A stretch of DNA of 64,000 nucleotides. It comes from Ensifer adhaerens (GTDB taxonomy: Bacteria; Pseudomonadota; Alphaproteobacteria; Rhizobiales; Rhizobiaceae). Below the pieces are notes generated by a model. The model was not told where the DNA came from. It did not search any database and saw nothing but the letters and a program-made list of their open reading frames with translations. Each line of letters opens with the position of its first letter. Position 1 is the first letter of the stretch. Of the stretch, positions 9,333 through 18,764 are shown one piece after another. The stretch is taken from contig NZ_JABEKT010000001.1 in the NCBI RefSeq assembly GCF_013283195.1, positions 3,173,473 through 3,237,472 of the forward strand, read 5' to 3'. The position numbers and the translations under genes were made by a program.

Positions 9333-10381
9333 TGCAGCGCCTGCCCTGCCCGGTTGAGTTTCTGGCGATATTTCTCCGCGTCCCAACCGAGCAGCTCCGC
9401 ATTTTCGGCGGCGCTCAGGTAGCGCAGCCGCCCGCTCGCCGGGATGCGGGCCGTAACGTCGGCGAGACAACGCGCCATGGCAAGCGCACCGGCGGAAATG
9501 CTCTTCTCGACCAGCACGCCCTTTCCGGGAAAGAGCAGAAGCGGCGGCAGGCTTTCGCCCCGCTCCGTCCTGCCCTTCTCGATCGAAGCCGCTGTCTCGC
9601 CGGGCGCGGCGATAACGGACCCCTTGCCGAGGAAGATGACATGGTCTGGATAGAGGCTGCCGCCGGCGGCAATCCGGCAGCTTTCCAGATCGGTTGCGAC
9701 CGCATGCAGCCTGATATCGTCGGGCAGGCAATATCCACTATCAACGGCAAGGCGCGACAACACCGCGAGGTCCGCCGCGGGCGCCGTCCGGCGTTGTACG
9801 GTCAGCCGCCGAGAGACATCGGTCAGAAGGATCGCCGCATCGGCGACCGTCTCGGCGGCAACGGCCAGGCCGTGATTGCCGAGGATCAGCACTGAGGTCT
9901 TCTCCTGCATTCGCTCGGCAATCGCCCGGGCGAGCGGTAGTCCCGGCCGCGCATAGGGCACGAAGACATGTGGGATGCCTGCGAGACGCTCGGCGGCAAT
10001 AGCGGCGCCGTTCGTTTGCACAGCCGTCGCGATGGTCTCGACGCAATGGACGTGGATCACCACCTTCTGCGGCATCAGCGCGTGCACGGTCGTCTCGATC
10101 GAGGGCCTGAGGCCGGAAGGGTTCATCTCGGAAATGACGAAGTCCTGCGCCTTCTCGGCGGCGGGATCGTTGCGATCCAGCGCTTCGAGCAAAGGGTCGA
10201 GCGCCACCGGCACCATGACATCACGCTGCCGGGCATGGGCAAGCCAGAGGCCGGAGGCCTTGATCCAGAGCGTGCCGACCTCCTTGATCGACGTGTTGCC
10301 GCCCGCCCCCTGCACCAGTAGTGGATCGGCGCCGACACGCGCCGAGATATCCAGCAAGGCCTCGAATTCCAGACTGCGCAT
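9329..10381 (-). CDS. Class II aldolase/adducin family protein (fuculose/rhamnulose-phosphate aldolase-like)
   Basis: 350 residues. The N-terminal half has QGAGGNTSIK, IETTVHALMP, VVIHVHCVET and LGNHGLAVAA, the phosphate- and zinc-binding segments of class II aldolases of the fuculose-1-phosphate type. The C-terminal 130 residues (DHVIFLGKGSV, LLFPGKGVLVEK) match the extension seen in RhaD-like proteins. Such enzymes cleave ketose 1-phosphates to dihydroxyacetone phosphate plus an aldehyde. The ATG at 10381 has AAGGAG seven bases upstream, better than the GTG at 10387. Lying between eryB and a ribulokinase-like gene, it may use the product of that kinase. Confidence 0.82.
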   Translation of the reverse strand: MRSLEFEALLDISARVGADPLLVQGAGGNTSIKEVGTLWIKASGLWLAHARQRDVMVPVALDPLLEALDRNDPAAEKAQDFVISEMNPSGLRPSIETTVHALMPQKVVIHVHCVETIATAVQTNGAAIAAERLAGIPHVFVPYARPGLPLARAIAERMQEKTSVLILGNHGLAVAAETVADAAILLTDVSRRLTVQRRTAPAADLAVLSRLAVDSGYCLPDDIRLHAVATDLESCRIAAGGSLYPDHVIFLGKGSVIAAPGETAASIEKGRTERGESLPPLLLFPGKGVLVEKSISAGALAMARCLADVTARIPASGRLRYLSAAENAELLGWDAEKYRQKLNRAGQALQ

Positions 10382-10393
10382 TCCCACTCTCCT

Positions 10394-11926
10394 TCAGGCA
10401 GCCGCCTGCTGGCGTTCCAGCCAGCCGGTGAAAGCCTGTCGTTCGGCCGGCGTCATGTGCAGGCCATGTTTCGTGCGACGCTCCAGCAGATCGTCAGCAG
10501 TCATGGCCCATTCGTTGTCGATCAGGAAGCGGGCCTCGCATTCGCGAAACAGCGGGCTGAAGACGGCACCGAGATCGTCGAGCGACCGGGCATTGCCGAT
10601 CAGGTCATGCGCGCGCGTACCGTAGAGCCGCGCATAGTGCTTGGCGAGATCCGCCGTCAGCCAGCGATAGCGTGCCCTGAGATCGCCAAGAAACTGCTCG
10701 AAATCCGCATCGGCCATGTCGCCCCCGGGCAGATGCGCCTTTGCCGTCCAGGCCGCGCCCATCTGAGGGAAAAACGGTTTCAGCCGCTCCAGTGCATGCT
10801 CCGACAGCTTGCGGAACGTGGTGATCTTGCCGCCGAAGACGGAGAGCAGCGGAGCCTGGCCGTTTGCGGCATCCACCTCGAAGATATAGTCGCGCGTCAC
10901 TGCCGACGGGTTCTCGGCATTGTCGTCATAGAGCGGCCGCACGCCTGAGAAGGAATGGACGATATCGTCCTCGGTCAGTTGCTGCTTGAAGTAGCGGTTG
11001 ACCGATTTCAGGAGATAGGCGATCTCGTTGCCGTCGGCCGACACGTCCTCGGGGCGTCCCTCGTAGGGGATGTCAGTGGTGCCGATCAGTGCCAGATCGT
11101 TCTGGTAGGGATTGATGAAAATCACCCGCTTGTCCGGGTTCTGCACCAGATAGGCCTGCCGCCCCTCCCAGAATTTCGGCACGACGATATGGCTGCCCTT
11201 GACCAGCCGCACGCTGCGGCTGGAATTGAGCCCGGCGACCCTGCCAATGATGTCGTTGACCCAGGGTCCGGCGGTGTTGACGACCGAGCGCGCTTTGACG
11301 TCGGACTTCACACCCGTGCGCAGATCCGTCATCTCCACCTGCCAGAGGCCGTCGACGCGGCGGATGGCGCTGCAGGCGGTACGGGTCAGGACGCGCGCGC
11401 CCTTCTTCTGCGCATCGAGCGCGTTGAGCACGACGAGCCGGGCGTCATCCACCCAACAGTCAGAATATTCAAAGGCCTTGCGATAATCCCGCTTGATCGG
11501 AGCGCCCTCCGGTGCGGTCCTCAGGTCGAGGCTGCGCGTGCCCGGCAGGCGCTTGCGACCTCCGAGGTGGTCGTAGAGGAAAAGCCCGAGCCGGACGAGC
11601 CAGGCGGGCCGGTCGGCCGGATTGTGCGGCAGCACGAAACGCATCGGCCAGATGATGTGCGGCGCGGAAGAGAGCAGCACCTCGCGCTCGATCAGCGCCT
11701 CGCGCACCAGCCGGAACTCGTAATATTCGAGATAGCGCAAGCCACCATGCACAAGCTTGCCCGAGCGCGAACTCGTGCCCTGCGCCAGGTCGTCCTTCTC
11801 GCACAAAAGCACCGAGAGCCCGCGTCCGGCGGCGTCGCGCGCGATGCCCGCACCGTTGACGCCGCCGCCGACGACGAAAAGATCATAGAGTGCAGTCTCG
11901 GAACCCACGGTCTTGTCCCCCGTCAT
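10394..11926 (-). CDS. eryB: L-erythritol-4-phosphate dehydrogenase EryB (GlpD-like flavoprotein)
   Basis: 510 residues homologous to aerobic glycerol-3-phosphate dehydrogenase. The FAD-binding motif DLFVVGGGVNGAGIARDAAGRG is at the N-terminus, followed by DLAQGTSSRSGKLVHGGLRYLE, NTAGPWVND and SVFGGKITTFRKL. EryB oxidises L-erythritol 4-phosphate to L-3-tetrulose 4-phosphate, passing electrons to the respiratory chain at the inner membrane. The ATG at 11926 overlaps the upstream stop by one base (TGATG); a GTG six bases earlier is the alternative. The flavin need may be relevant to the nearby FMN-controlled ribH2. Confidence 0.93.
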   Translation of the reverse strand: MTGDKTVGSETALYDLFVVGGGVNGAGIARDAAGRGLSVLLCEKDDLAQGTSSRSGKLVHGGLRYLEYYEFRLVREALIEREVLLSSAPHIIWPMRFVLPHNPADRPAWLVRLGLFLYDHLGGRKRLPGTRSLDLRTAPEGAPIKRDYRKAFEYSDCWVDDARLVVLNALDAQKKGARVLTRTACSAIRRVDGLWQVEMTDLRTGVKSDVKARSVVNTAGPWVNDIIGRVAGLNSSRSVRLVKGSHIVVPKFWEGRQAYLVQNPDKRVIFINPYQNDLALIGTTDIPYEGRPEDVSADGNEIAYLLKSVNRYFKQQLTEDDIVHSFSGVRPLYDDNAENPSAVTRDYIFEVDAANGQAPLLSVFGGKITTFRKLSEHALERLKPFFPQMGAAWTAKAHLPGGDMADADFEQFLGDLRARYRWLTADLAKHYARLYGTRAHDLIGNARSLDDLGAVFSPLFRECEARFLIDNEWAMTADDLLERRTKHGLHMTPAERQAFTGWLERQQAAA

Positions 11927-12963
11927 CAGCACGGATTGACCGGCGGCAGGCCGGCGATGTAGCGGCGCACTTCTTCCGCCGCCATCTCGGCGGCAAAGGT
12001 GACGGTGCGCACCGAGGCGCCGGCGATATGCGGCGTCAGCGTCACGTTCGGCAGCTGCAGCAGCGGCCAGTCCTCCGGCACCGGCTCCACCGAGAAGGTC
12101 TCGAGCATTGCCGCCGAGAGATGCCCGCTCACCAGGTTCTCATAGAGCGCGTCATAGTCGCAGAGCGGCCCTCGCGCCGTGTTGACGAAGATCGCGCCGG
12201 GTTTCATCTTGGCGAAGGTCTCGGCATTCATCATGTTCCGGGTTTCCTCGGTCACGCGCGGGTGCAGCGTCACGACGTCGGAGCGCGACAGGAGGTTGTC
12301 GAGCGAGACGTGCTCGACCCCGCCGTTGAGGTCGTCGGCCGACAGTTGCACATAGGGGTCGTGCACCAGGACCTTGGTGCCAAACGCCCGGAGCAACCGC
12401 ACCACCTTGGTGCCGATATTGCCGTAGCCGATGACGCCGACGGTCAATTCTGAGAGTTCGCGGCCGGTGCGGTCGGCGCGGTAGAGATCGCCGCGCCACT
12501 CCCCCTTGCGCAACGCCTCGTGGCCGGTGCGGATCAACCGCGTCTCGGCGAGGATCGCGCCAAGCGTGAATTCGGCAACGGCACTGGCATTTCGGCCGGG
12601 CGTGTTGACGACGCTGATGCCGGCGTCGCGTGCGGCCGCCATGTCGATGTTGACAGGGCCGCCGCGCGAGACGGCAACGAGCTTCAGCTCGGGAAGCGAG
12701 GTCAGCATGCCTCGCGACAGGGGCGCCAGTTGCGTCACCAGGATTTCGGCGTCGCCGATGAACTCGATGATATCGTCCGCCTTGCCGAGATACTCTTTCA
12801 GGCCGTCCATGCCTTCGACGGCGTAGCCATGTTCCATCGGCACATCCGGCCAGGGCAGTTCGAGGGTGCGGATGTCATGGCCGTCGCCGCTTGCTTCGAC
12901 GATCTTGTCGCGAAACACGTCCGGCAGCATGAACCGGTCGCCGATGATGGCTATCTTCTTCAT
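11926..12963 (-). CDS. D-isomer-specific 2-hydroxyacid dehydrogenase family protein
   Basis: 345 residues. The catalytic domain is split around a Rossmann domain with VGVIGYGNIGTKV; the active-site trio is visible as Arg in NTARGPL, Glu in LETFSVEPVPED and His in LTPHIAG. Family members interconvert 2-keto and D-2-hydroxy acids such as hydroxypyruvate, glyoxylate or phosphorylated analogues with NAD(P)H. It is not part of the known EryA-B-C-H-I route, so it may process an oxidised side product or belong to the extra branch with the aldolase and kinase. Four-base overlap with eryA. Confidence 0.85.
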   Translation of the reverse strand: MKKIAIIGDRFMLPDVFRDKIVEASGDGHDIRTLELPWPDVPMEHGYAVEGMDGLKEYLGKADDIIEFIGDAEILVTQLAPLSRGMLTSLPELKLVAVSRGGPVNIDMAAARDAGISVVNTPGRNASAVAEFTLGAILAETRLIRTGHEALRKGEWRGDLYRADRTGRELSELTVGVIGYGNIGTKVVRLLRAFGTKVLVHDPYVQLSADDLNGGVEHVSLDNLLSRSDVVTLHPRVTEETRNMMNAETFAKMKPGAIFVNTARGPLCDYDALYENLVSGHLSAAMLETFSVEPVPEDWPLLQLPNVTLTPHIAGASVRTVTFAAEMAAEEVRRYIAGLPPVNPC

Positions 12964-14537
12964 TTCAGTCTTTCCTGTTGTGGTCCCGCGGCCGCACCCT
13001 CAGATAGGGCGTGCCACACGGGGCGAAGCGCGATGCGCGACTGCTGGTAGGAGGGGAAGAGACCGTCGTAACGGCGCGCCAGCGCCTCGTCGGCCGGTTC
13101 GGCGGCACGCTGGTGCGGCGACACCCAGTCGCGCACGCAGTCTGCCATCGAGGGATAGATGCCGAGCGACACGGCGGCGATCATGGCGGCACCCGCCGCC
13201 CCCGCTTCCTCCCGCTCACTGGTCTGGACGCTGGCGCCGAGGGCGCCCCCAAGAATGCGCCGAAGCGAGGCGCTGCGCGCCGCACCACCGGTCAGCCGGA
13301 TGCGGCCGGGAAGCGGCCCCATTTCGGCGTAGCAATCGCGCGCGGCCATGGCGAGCCCGTCGAACACCGCCTTCACCATGTCCCCGAAACCGTGGGTGAT
13401 CGACAGCCCGACAAAGGACGCCCGCGCCGAAGCGTCGACGAAGGGCCCCCGTTCGCCGGCTTCCGAGATATAGGGCTGGAACATGAGCGAGCTATCCTTG
13501 GCCTCAGCCAGCCAGCCGTCGACGTGGGACAGAAGCTCAGCCTTGGTCTTCTCGACGCCCATGCCCTTCAGGAGCCCGCCCGCGACCGAAAGGATCCAGT
13601 CGATATTCAGCGTTGCCGCCATGTTCGACTGCATCTGCGCGTAGGTGCCTGCGATCGGCATGCACATGGTGTAGCCGGTGAGATCGCGGTTGAGCCGCAC
13701 GTCGTCGGCGCTGGTCGCAAGTCGCATGTGCATGCCTGTCGAGCCGATGATTGAGCAGCCGGTGTCGGTGCCGGGATCGTAAAGCCCGGCGCCAAGGGCC
13801 GTGCAGACCACGTCGACATAGCCGAGCACCACCGGTGTGCCCGTGGGAAGGCCGCTGGCGGCAGCCGCATCCGTCGAGAGCAGATGATGCGATGTCGCCC
13901 CGTCGACGATCTCCGGCAGGAAATGCTTGAGCTTTTGCAAGCCGAGAAAACGGATGACGTCGTCGTTATAGCTGCGGGTGCGGAAGTTGCCGAAGGTGAA
14001 ATTGGCTTCGGACGGATCCGTCGCGCGCATCTGCGTCAACTTAAAATAGAGCCAGTCCTTGCAGTGGAACGTGGTCGCGACACCCGATAGCATTTCCGGC
14101 GCGTTGTCGCTCATCCAGCGCAGTTGCGCGCCCTGCTGGCAGGCAGCAAGCCCGGAGCCGGTGCTGGCAAAACGCTCGACATCACCGCTATCACCCCGCA
14201 GCCGCAAGACGGTGTCGCCGGCGCGCGCGTCGAGCCAGAGCCAGCCCTTGCCGATCGGTTCGCCTCCCTTGTCGATCATCCAGGTGCCATCGCCCTGGCC
14301 TGTCACCGCGATCGCGGCAACGCGGCCCGGGAGGTTCTCGATCTTGGCCGACAGCTCCGTCAGGGTGGTGACGGTATCGGCCCAAGTGCGGTTGAGATCC
14401 TGCACGCTGCCGGTCCTGCCGACGGCCTCATAGGTGTTCGGCACCGCGGCCATGGCGAGCTGCCGCCCGCCGAGGTCGAAGGCCACCGACTTGATGACCG
14501 ACGTTCCCGCATCGATACCGATGAGGATGTCCCGCAT
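12960..14537 (-). CDS. eryA: Erythritol kinase EryA (FGGY family)
   Basis: 525 residues of the FGGY kinase family, the usual length for EryA. LIGIDAGTSVIKSVAFD is the N-terminal ATP-site motif, VTGQGDGTWMID the substrate segment, and SIIGSTGMHM and LTGGAARSASLRRILGG the C-terminal domain signatures. It phosphorylates erythritol to L-erythritol 4-phosphate, the first step of the pathway completed by EryB, EryC, EryH and EryI downstream in the same operon. The start codon overlaps the stop of the ABC ATPase gene by one base (TGATG). Confidence 0.9.
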   Translation of the reverse strand: MRDILIGIDAGTSVIKSVAFDLGGRQLAMAAVPNTYEAVGRTGSVQDLNRTWADTVTTLTELSAKIENLPGRVAAIAVTGQGDGTWMIDKGGEPIGKGWLWLDARAGDTVLRLRGDSGDVERFASTGSGLAACQQGAQLRWMSDNAPEMLSGVATTFHCKDWLYFKLTQMRATDPSEANFTFGNFRTRSYNDDVIRFLGLQKLKHFLPEIVDGATSHHLLSTDAAAASGLPTGTPVVLGYVDVVCTALGAGLYDPGTDTGCSIIGSTGMHMRLATSADDVRLNRDLTGYTMCMPIAGTYAQMQSNMAATLNIDWILSVAGGLLKGMGVEKTKAELLSHVDGWLAEAKDSSLMFQPYISEAGERGPFVDASARASFVGLSITHGFGDMVKAVFDGLAMAARDCYAEMGPLPGRIRLTGGAARSASLRRILGGALGASVQTSEREEAGAAGAAMIAAVSLGIYPSMADCVRDWVSPHQRAAEPADEALARRYDGLFPSYQQSRIALRPVWHALSEGAAAGPQQERLK

Positions 14538-15661
14538 CAGGCAAGCTCCTCGCCATGGCTGATCGCCTTGCCGCTGTCGCCGTCGAACACGTGCAGGCTG
14601 GACGGGTCGAGGCGAATGCCGATCGGCTGACCGACGGCAAGTTCCGTGCGGTCATGCTCCACCAGCACCATGGTGCCACCGGCAAAATCCGCGGCGATAT
14701 GCGTCTGGTCGCCGAGCCACTGGTTGACGGCCACCCGGCCGGCGACCCCGTCGGCGCTGCGGCGCACGGAGTAAGGCCGAATGCCGAGCACCACCTTCTG
14801 CCGCTTCATCAGCGCATCACGCACGGCATGGGAAAAGTCCGACGCCGGATATTCGAGCCTGACGCCATCCTTGAGGCCGAATGAGACCCTGGTCTCGGAA
14901 CCGGTGATGCTCGCCTCGAACACGTTCATCGGCGGCTCGCCGACGAAGGTGCCGGTGAAGAGATTGGCCGGACGCTCCTTGATCTTCTGCGGCGTATCGA
15001 ACTGCTGCAGCACCCCGCCCTCCATGACGGCAATGCGGTCGGCAAGAGCGTTTGCCTCCGTCTGGTCGTGAGTGACGAGGATCGCCGTCAGCCCGCGCTC
15101 CTTGATGTAGTGCTTGATGCGGCCGCGCAACACGGCGCGCAGCTGTGGCTCGAGCTGGCCCATCGGCTCGTCGAGCAGGTGCAGGCTGGCGTCGCGGATC
15201 AGCGCTCGGCCGAGCGAGGCGCGCTGCTGCTGGCCGCCGGAGATCGAGCTCGGATAGCGCCCGAGAATGTCCTCGATTTCCAAGAGCTTGGCGATACCGG
15301 CCACCTTGTCGTCGACGACGCTTTGCGACAGCTTGGAAGCCTTGAGCGCGAAGGCGATGTTCTCGCGCACCGTCAGCGGCGGGTAGAGAGAATAGCCCTC
15401 GAAGGCCATGGCGACGTTGCGACGCACCGGTGCAAAGGTCTGCACCTCGCGTCCGCCAAGCGAGATCGTGCCGCGCGACACAGCCTCGAAACCGGCGATC
15501 ATGCGCAGCGTCGAGGTCTTGCCGCAACCGGACGAGCCCAGAAGCGCGATGATCTCACCCTTCCTGACGTCCATGTTGAGCTTCTTGACGGCGTGCACGC
15601 CGTAATCGACGGGTCCATAGAACTTGTCGACGTCCCGGATCAAAAGAGCGGTGTCAGTCAT
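14537..15661 (-). CDS. Polyol ABC importer ATP-binding protein 1 (altered Q-loop and D-loop)
   Basis: 374-residue CUT1-type ATPase with C-terminal TOBE-like domain. Walker A GSSGCGKT (42-49), signature ISGGQQQR, Walker B HLLDEP with its catalytic Glu, and switch His198 are normal. However, the Q-loop glutamine is Glu88 (AFEGYSLYP) and the D-loop Asp is Glu171 (GQLEP). It pairs with a second ATPase encoded immediately upstream that carries the opposite set of changes, so the two are expected to form an asymmetric heterodimer driving erythritol (or polyol) import. A similar two-ATPase layout is known for the rhizobial glycerol importer GlpSTPQUV. Confidence 0.88.
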   Translation of the reverse strand: MTDTALLIRDVDKFYGPVDYGVHAVKKLNMDVRKGEIIALLGSSGCGKTSTLRMIAGFEAVSRGTISLGGREVQTFAPVRRNVAMAFEGYSLYPPLTVRENIAFALKASKLSQSVVDDKVAGIAKLLEIEDILGRYPSSISGGQQQRASLGRALIRDASLHLLDEPMGQLEPQLRAVLRGRIKHYIKERGLTAILVTHDQTEANALADRIAVMEGGVLQQFDTPQKIKERPANLFTGTFVGEPPMNVFEASITGSETRVSFGLKDGVRLEYPASDFSHAVRDALMKRQKVVLGIRPYSVRRSADGVAGRVAVNQWLGDQTHIAADFAGGTMVLVEHDRTELAVGQPIGIRLDPSSLHVFDGDSGKAISHGEELA

Positions 15662-16776
15662 GCCGCTTCTCCATTGCGCTTGGATTCCATGTCGGCGCGC
15701 GGCAGAAGCCGGCCACTCGCCTTGTCGAAGAGGAAGGCCTGGGCGCCGTTGACGGCGATATGCGCGGGGCCCGCCACCGGCCCGGGCGTTCCGGCCGGGC
15801 GCGACACCAGGATTTCGCGACCGCGCGCCGTCATCGCCAGTGTCACGGTCTTTTCGTTGAGCGGCGTTTCCGCCTCGACCGTCACGGGAATGGCCCCGGG
15901 CGTCGAGGCATCGACAAAGACGATGGTTTCCGGGCGAAGACCGAGGACGCAGGACTGACCCGAGACGTCGCCGTCATAATCAGAAAGCCGCACCCGGACG
16001 TTGGAAAGTTCGACGAAGACGCCGTCGCCGCTCTTTTGCGGCGTCACATCCAGTAGGTTGATCGTCGGATCGCCGAAGAGGCGGGCAATCTCGATATCGG
16101 CGGGCGCGTTGTAGATCTGCTGCGGGGTTCCGATCTGGCGGATGCGGCCCTGCGACATCACGGCGATCCGGTCGCCGAGCGCCATCGCTTCCTTGTAGTC
16201 CTGGGTGACGTAGACGACCGTTGCGCCCTGGGCGGCCAACAGCCGCGGCAGTTCCAACCGCATCTCAAAGCGCAGTTTCGCATCGACATTGCGCAAGGGA
16301 TCGTCGAGCAAAAGCAAAGGCGGCGAGCCGACGAGCGCACGGGCAAGCGCCGTGCGCTGCTTCTGGCCGTTGGACAGCGCCTTCGGGTGATGGCTCAGCA
16401 CATGGTCGATCTTGAGCAGCTTTGCGACCTTGTGCACGCCGGCGGCAATCGCATCCTTCGACGACCGCGTCGCCGTCAGCGGGCTGGCGATATTGTCGAA
16501 GGCGCTCATGTGCGGAAAGAGCGCAAAGTTCTGGAAGGCCATGCCGACACCGCGATGCTCGGCATCGACATCGGTCATGTCCTCGCCGCCGATCAGCACC
16601 CTGCCCTCGTCCGGCTCGATGACGCCGGCGACCAGGCGCAGGAGCACCGTCTTGCCGGAACCGGACGGGCCAAAGAGCACCAGGCGTTCGCCATTGGCGA
16701 CGTCGAGCGACAGGTCGTCGAGAACCGTATGGCTCTTGTAGCGCTTGACGATGTTTTGCAAGTGAAGCGTCGTCAT
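15658..16776 (-). CDS. Polyol ABC importer ATP-binding protein 2 (catalytic Glu and switch His replaced)
   Basis: 372 residues. Walker A GPSGSGKT (36-43), Q-loop Gln82 and D-loop Asp165 are normal, but the signature is LSNGQ (134-138) instead of LSGGQ, the residue after Walker B is Asp159 instead of Glu (LLLLDDP), and the switch histidine is Gln192 (VTQDYKEA). Alone it should hydrolyse ATP poorly; with the neighbouring ATPase it would give one competent and one degenerate site. The gene overlaps the next one by four bases and follows the permease by three. Confidence 0.88.
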   Translation of the reverse strand: MTTLHLQNIVKRYKSHTVLDDLSLDVANGERLVLFGPSGSGKTVLLRLVAGVIEPDEGRVLIGGEDMTDVDAEHRGVGMAFQNFALFPHMSAFDNIASPLTATRSSKDAIAAGVHKVAKLLKIDHVLSHHPKALSNGQKQRTALARALVGSPPLLLLDDPLRNVDAKLRFEMRLELPRLLAAQGATVVYVTQDYKEAMALGDRIAVMSQGRIRQIGTPQQIYNAPADIEIARLFGDPTINLLDVTPQKSGDGVFVELSNVRVRLSDYDGDVSGQSCVLGLRPETIVFVDASTPGAIPVTVEAETPLNEKTVTLAMTARGREILVSRPAGTPGPVAGPAHIAVNGAQAFLFDKASGRLLPRADMESKRNGEAA

Positions 16777-16779
16777 GTC

Positions 16780-17637
16780 TTACCCTTTCACCGCGCCAAG
16801 CGACAGGCCTTCGACGAGGTAGCGCTGAGCGTAGAGTGCGAGCGCCAGCGTCGGCGTGACCGAGAGAACGATGGCCGAGGCGATCTGCCCGTATTGGATG
16901 CCCGAAGAGGTGATGAAGGCAAGTGCGCCCACGGTCACCGGCTGCTTGTCGGCCGATGCCAACACCAGCGCAAAGACGAAATTGTTCCAGGCGAAGATGA
17001 AGGCGAGCAGGCCGGCCGCCGCAATGCCCGGACCGGCAAGCGGCAGGGCGATCTTGCGGAAGGTCGCAAACCAGGAGTGGCCGGCGATGCGGTAGGCATA
17101 TTCGACGTCGGCCGAGATATCCTCGAAGTAACCGCGCACGATCCACAGGATCAGCGGCAGGCAGATGAGCTGGTAAACCCAGATCAGGCCGAAATAGGTG
17201 TTGGAGAGGCCCAGCCACTGGAAATACTGGGTCAGGGGCAACAGCACCAGCAGCGGCGGCGCAAAGCGGAACGACAGCAGCGTGAACGCGATGTCCTCCG
17301 ATCCCTTGAACTTGTGCCGGGCAAAGGCATAGGCGGCGGGGACACCGAGCACCAGCGCCACGGCAACTGAGGTCACCGACAGGAAGATCGAGTTGCCGAG
17401 GTTGCGCATGAAGGCGATGTCGAGCGTGCCGGCCGCCGTCTGCAGCTTGCCGGTGATCAGCGCGGCGTAGTTCGACAGCGTCGGCGAAAACACGATCGAC
17501 GGCGGGATCGACAGGATCGTCTCGTTCGTCTGGAACGACATCAGGAAGATCCAGAAGATCGGGAACATGAAGAAGACGACGACGAGCGTCAGGGCGAGTG
17601 CGCGCAAGACCCGTTCGACAGGAGACATGGTATCCAT
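16780..17637 (-). CDS. Polyol ABC importer permease (MalG type)
   Basis: 285 residues with about six transmembrane segments. The cytoplasmic EAA-type loop lies in the region around EYAYRIAGHSWFATFRKIALP, with the following LAGPGIAAAG; this is the contact site for the ATPase. It belongs to the sugar-type (CUT1) inner-membrane permeases. The start ATG at 17637 has an almost ideal AAGGAGG six bases upstream, although the preceding gene ends only ten bases before. Partner of the next permease in the erythritol/polyol importer. Confidence 0.9.
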   Translation of the reverse strand: MDTMSPVERVLRALALTLVVVFFMFPIFWIFLMSFQTNETILSIPPSIVFSPTLSNYAALITGKLQTAAGTLDIAFMRNLGNSIFLSVTSVAVALVLGVPAAYAFARHKFKGSEDIAFTLLSFRFAPPLLVLLPLTQYFQWLGLSNTYFGLIWVYQLICLPLILWIVRGYFEDISADVEYAYRIAGHSWFATFRKIALPLAGPGIAAAGLLAFIFAWNNFVFALVLASADKQPVTVGALAFITSSGIQYGQIASAIVLSVTPTLALALYAQRYLVEGLSLGAVKG

Positions 17638-17647
17638 TGGAACCTCC

Positions 17648-18571
17648 TTACGCTTCGCCGCGGGCGCGTTCGCGCAGGCGCAGCCAGTTTTTGATGAAGA
17701 CGTTGGAGAGCGTGTAGGTGATCGCCCACAGGATGATCAGAAGCGCTGCCGAACGGCCGACATTGGTCGACTGGAAGAAATTGAGATAGGCCTCCACCTG
17801 GAAGACGGTCAGCGTATTGCCGGGCCCCCCTTGCGTCATCGCATAGATGATGTCGAACTGCTGGATGCTGTCGAGCAGGCGGAACAAGGTCGCCGTCAGG
17901 ATATAGGGCGTCAGCATCGGCAAGGTGATGCGGAAAAACACAAAGCTTCTCGGCACGCCGTCAAGGGCAGCCGCCTCGAACGGCTGGGTCGGCAGCGACC
18001 GGAGGCCGGCCAGAAGCAGGATCATGATGAAGGGCGTGTAGACCCAGATATCGACCAGAACCACGGTCAGAAGTGCGGTGTCCGGTGACGAGGCCCAGCG
18101 GAAATCATGCAGACCGATCAGGCTTGCGAGATAGCTGAGAATACCGAAGCTCGGATTGGTCATCAGCTTCCACATCAGCGCCGCCAGCGCCGGCGCGATC
18201 ATCAGCGGCAGAAGCAGCATGATCGAGATGAAGTTGTTGATGGTCGAGCGGCGCTGCAGGAGCAGCGCGATGCCGAGGCCGAGCAGCAGTTCCAGCGTCA
18301 CGGTGATGCCGGCATAAAGCAGCGATACCTTCAGCGTGTTCCAGAAGGCCGGATCGGTGACGAAGTTCAGGTAGTTTTCGCCCCAGTTGAACTGGCGCGC
18401 CCAAGGCTGGCTCAGCCGGTAGCGCTGGAACGAATAGATGACCGCCGTGAAGAAGGGGATGAGAATGCCGATGCACACCAGAAGCGCCGGCAGGCTCAGC
18501 ACATAGGGAAGCATCTTCCTGCTGATCCTGAAACCTGACGCCGGTTTGCGGAGGGTTGCTGTTGAAGCCAT
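17648..18571 (-). CDS. Polyol ABC importer permease (MalF type)
   Basis: 307 residues, inner-membrane protein with six or more hydrophobic segments. The EAA loop is FEAAALDGVPRSFVFFRITLP, followed by MLTPYILTA. It pairs with the MalG-type permease encoded ten bases downstream. Start at 18571 has GGAG ten bases upstream. A 193-base gap separates it from the binding-protein gene; such a gap often lowers expression of the membrane parts relative to the binding protein, and this one carries short dyads (for example GCGTTCA-TG-TGAAC near 18710) but no clear terminator. Confidence 0.9.
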   Translation of the reverse strand: MASTATLRKPASGFRISRKMLPYVLSLPALLVCIGILIPFFTAVIYSFQRYRLSQPWARQFNWGENYLNFVTDPAFWNTLKVSLLYAGITVTLELLLGLGIALLLQRRSTINNFISIMLLLPLMIAPALAALMWKLMTNPSFGILSYLASLIGLHDFRWASSPDTALLTVVLVDIWVYTPFIMILLLAGLRSLPTQPFEAAALDGVPRSFVFFRITLPMLTPYILTATLFRLLDSIQQFDIIYAMTQGGPGNTLTVFQVEAYLNFFQSTNVGRSAALLIILWAITYTLSNVFIKNWLRLRERARGEA

Positions 18572-18764
18572 GTCGAGCTCCGTTCTCTAACTCTTGAAGA
18601 AAGCACGCGGCACGCGAGGCGTCTCGCGCCCGCGCCAGTCCATCGGCATCTCAGGTTGCTTTGGTCGGCCACCGGCCGGTCGCGGGACGCCCGACGCTCA
18701 AGTGCCTTTTGCGTTCATGTGAACACGCGGCTCTCAAGTCGCCGGGCATCGCTTGGGAGGCCTA

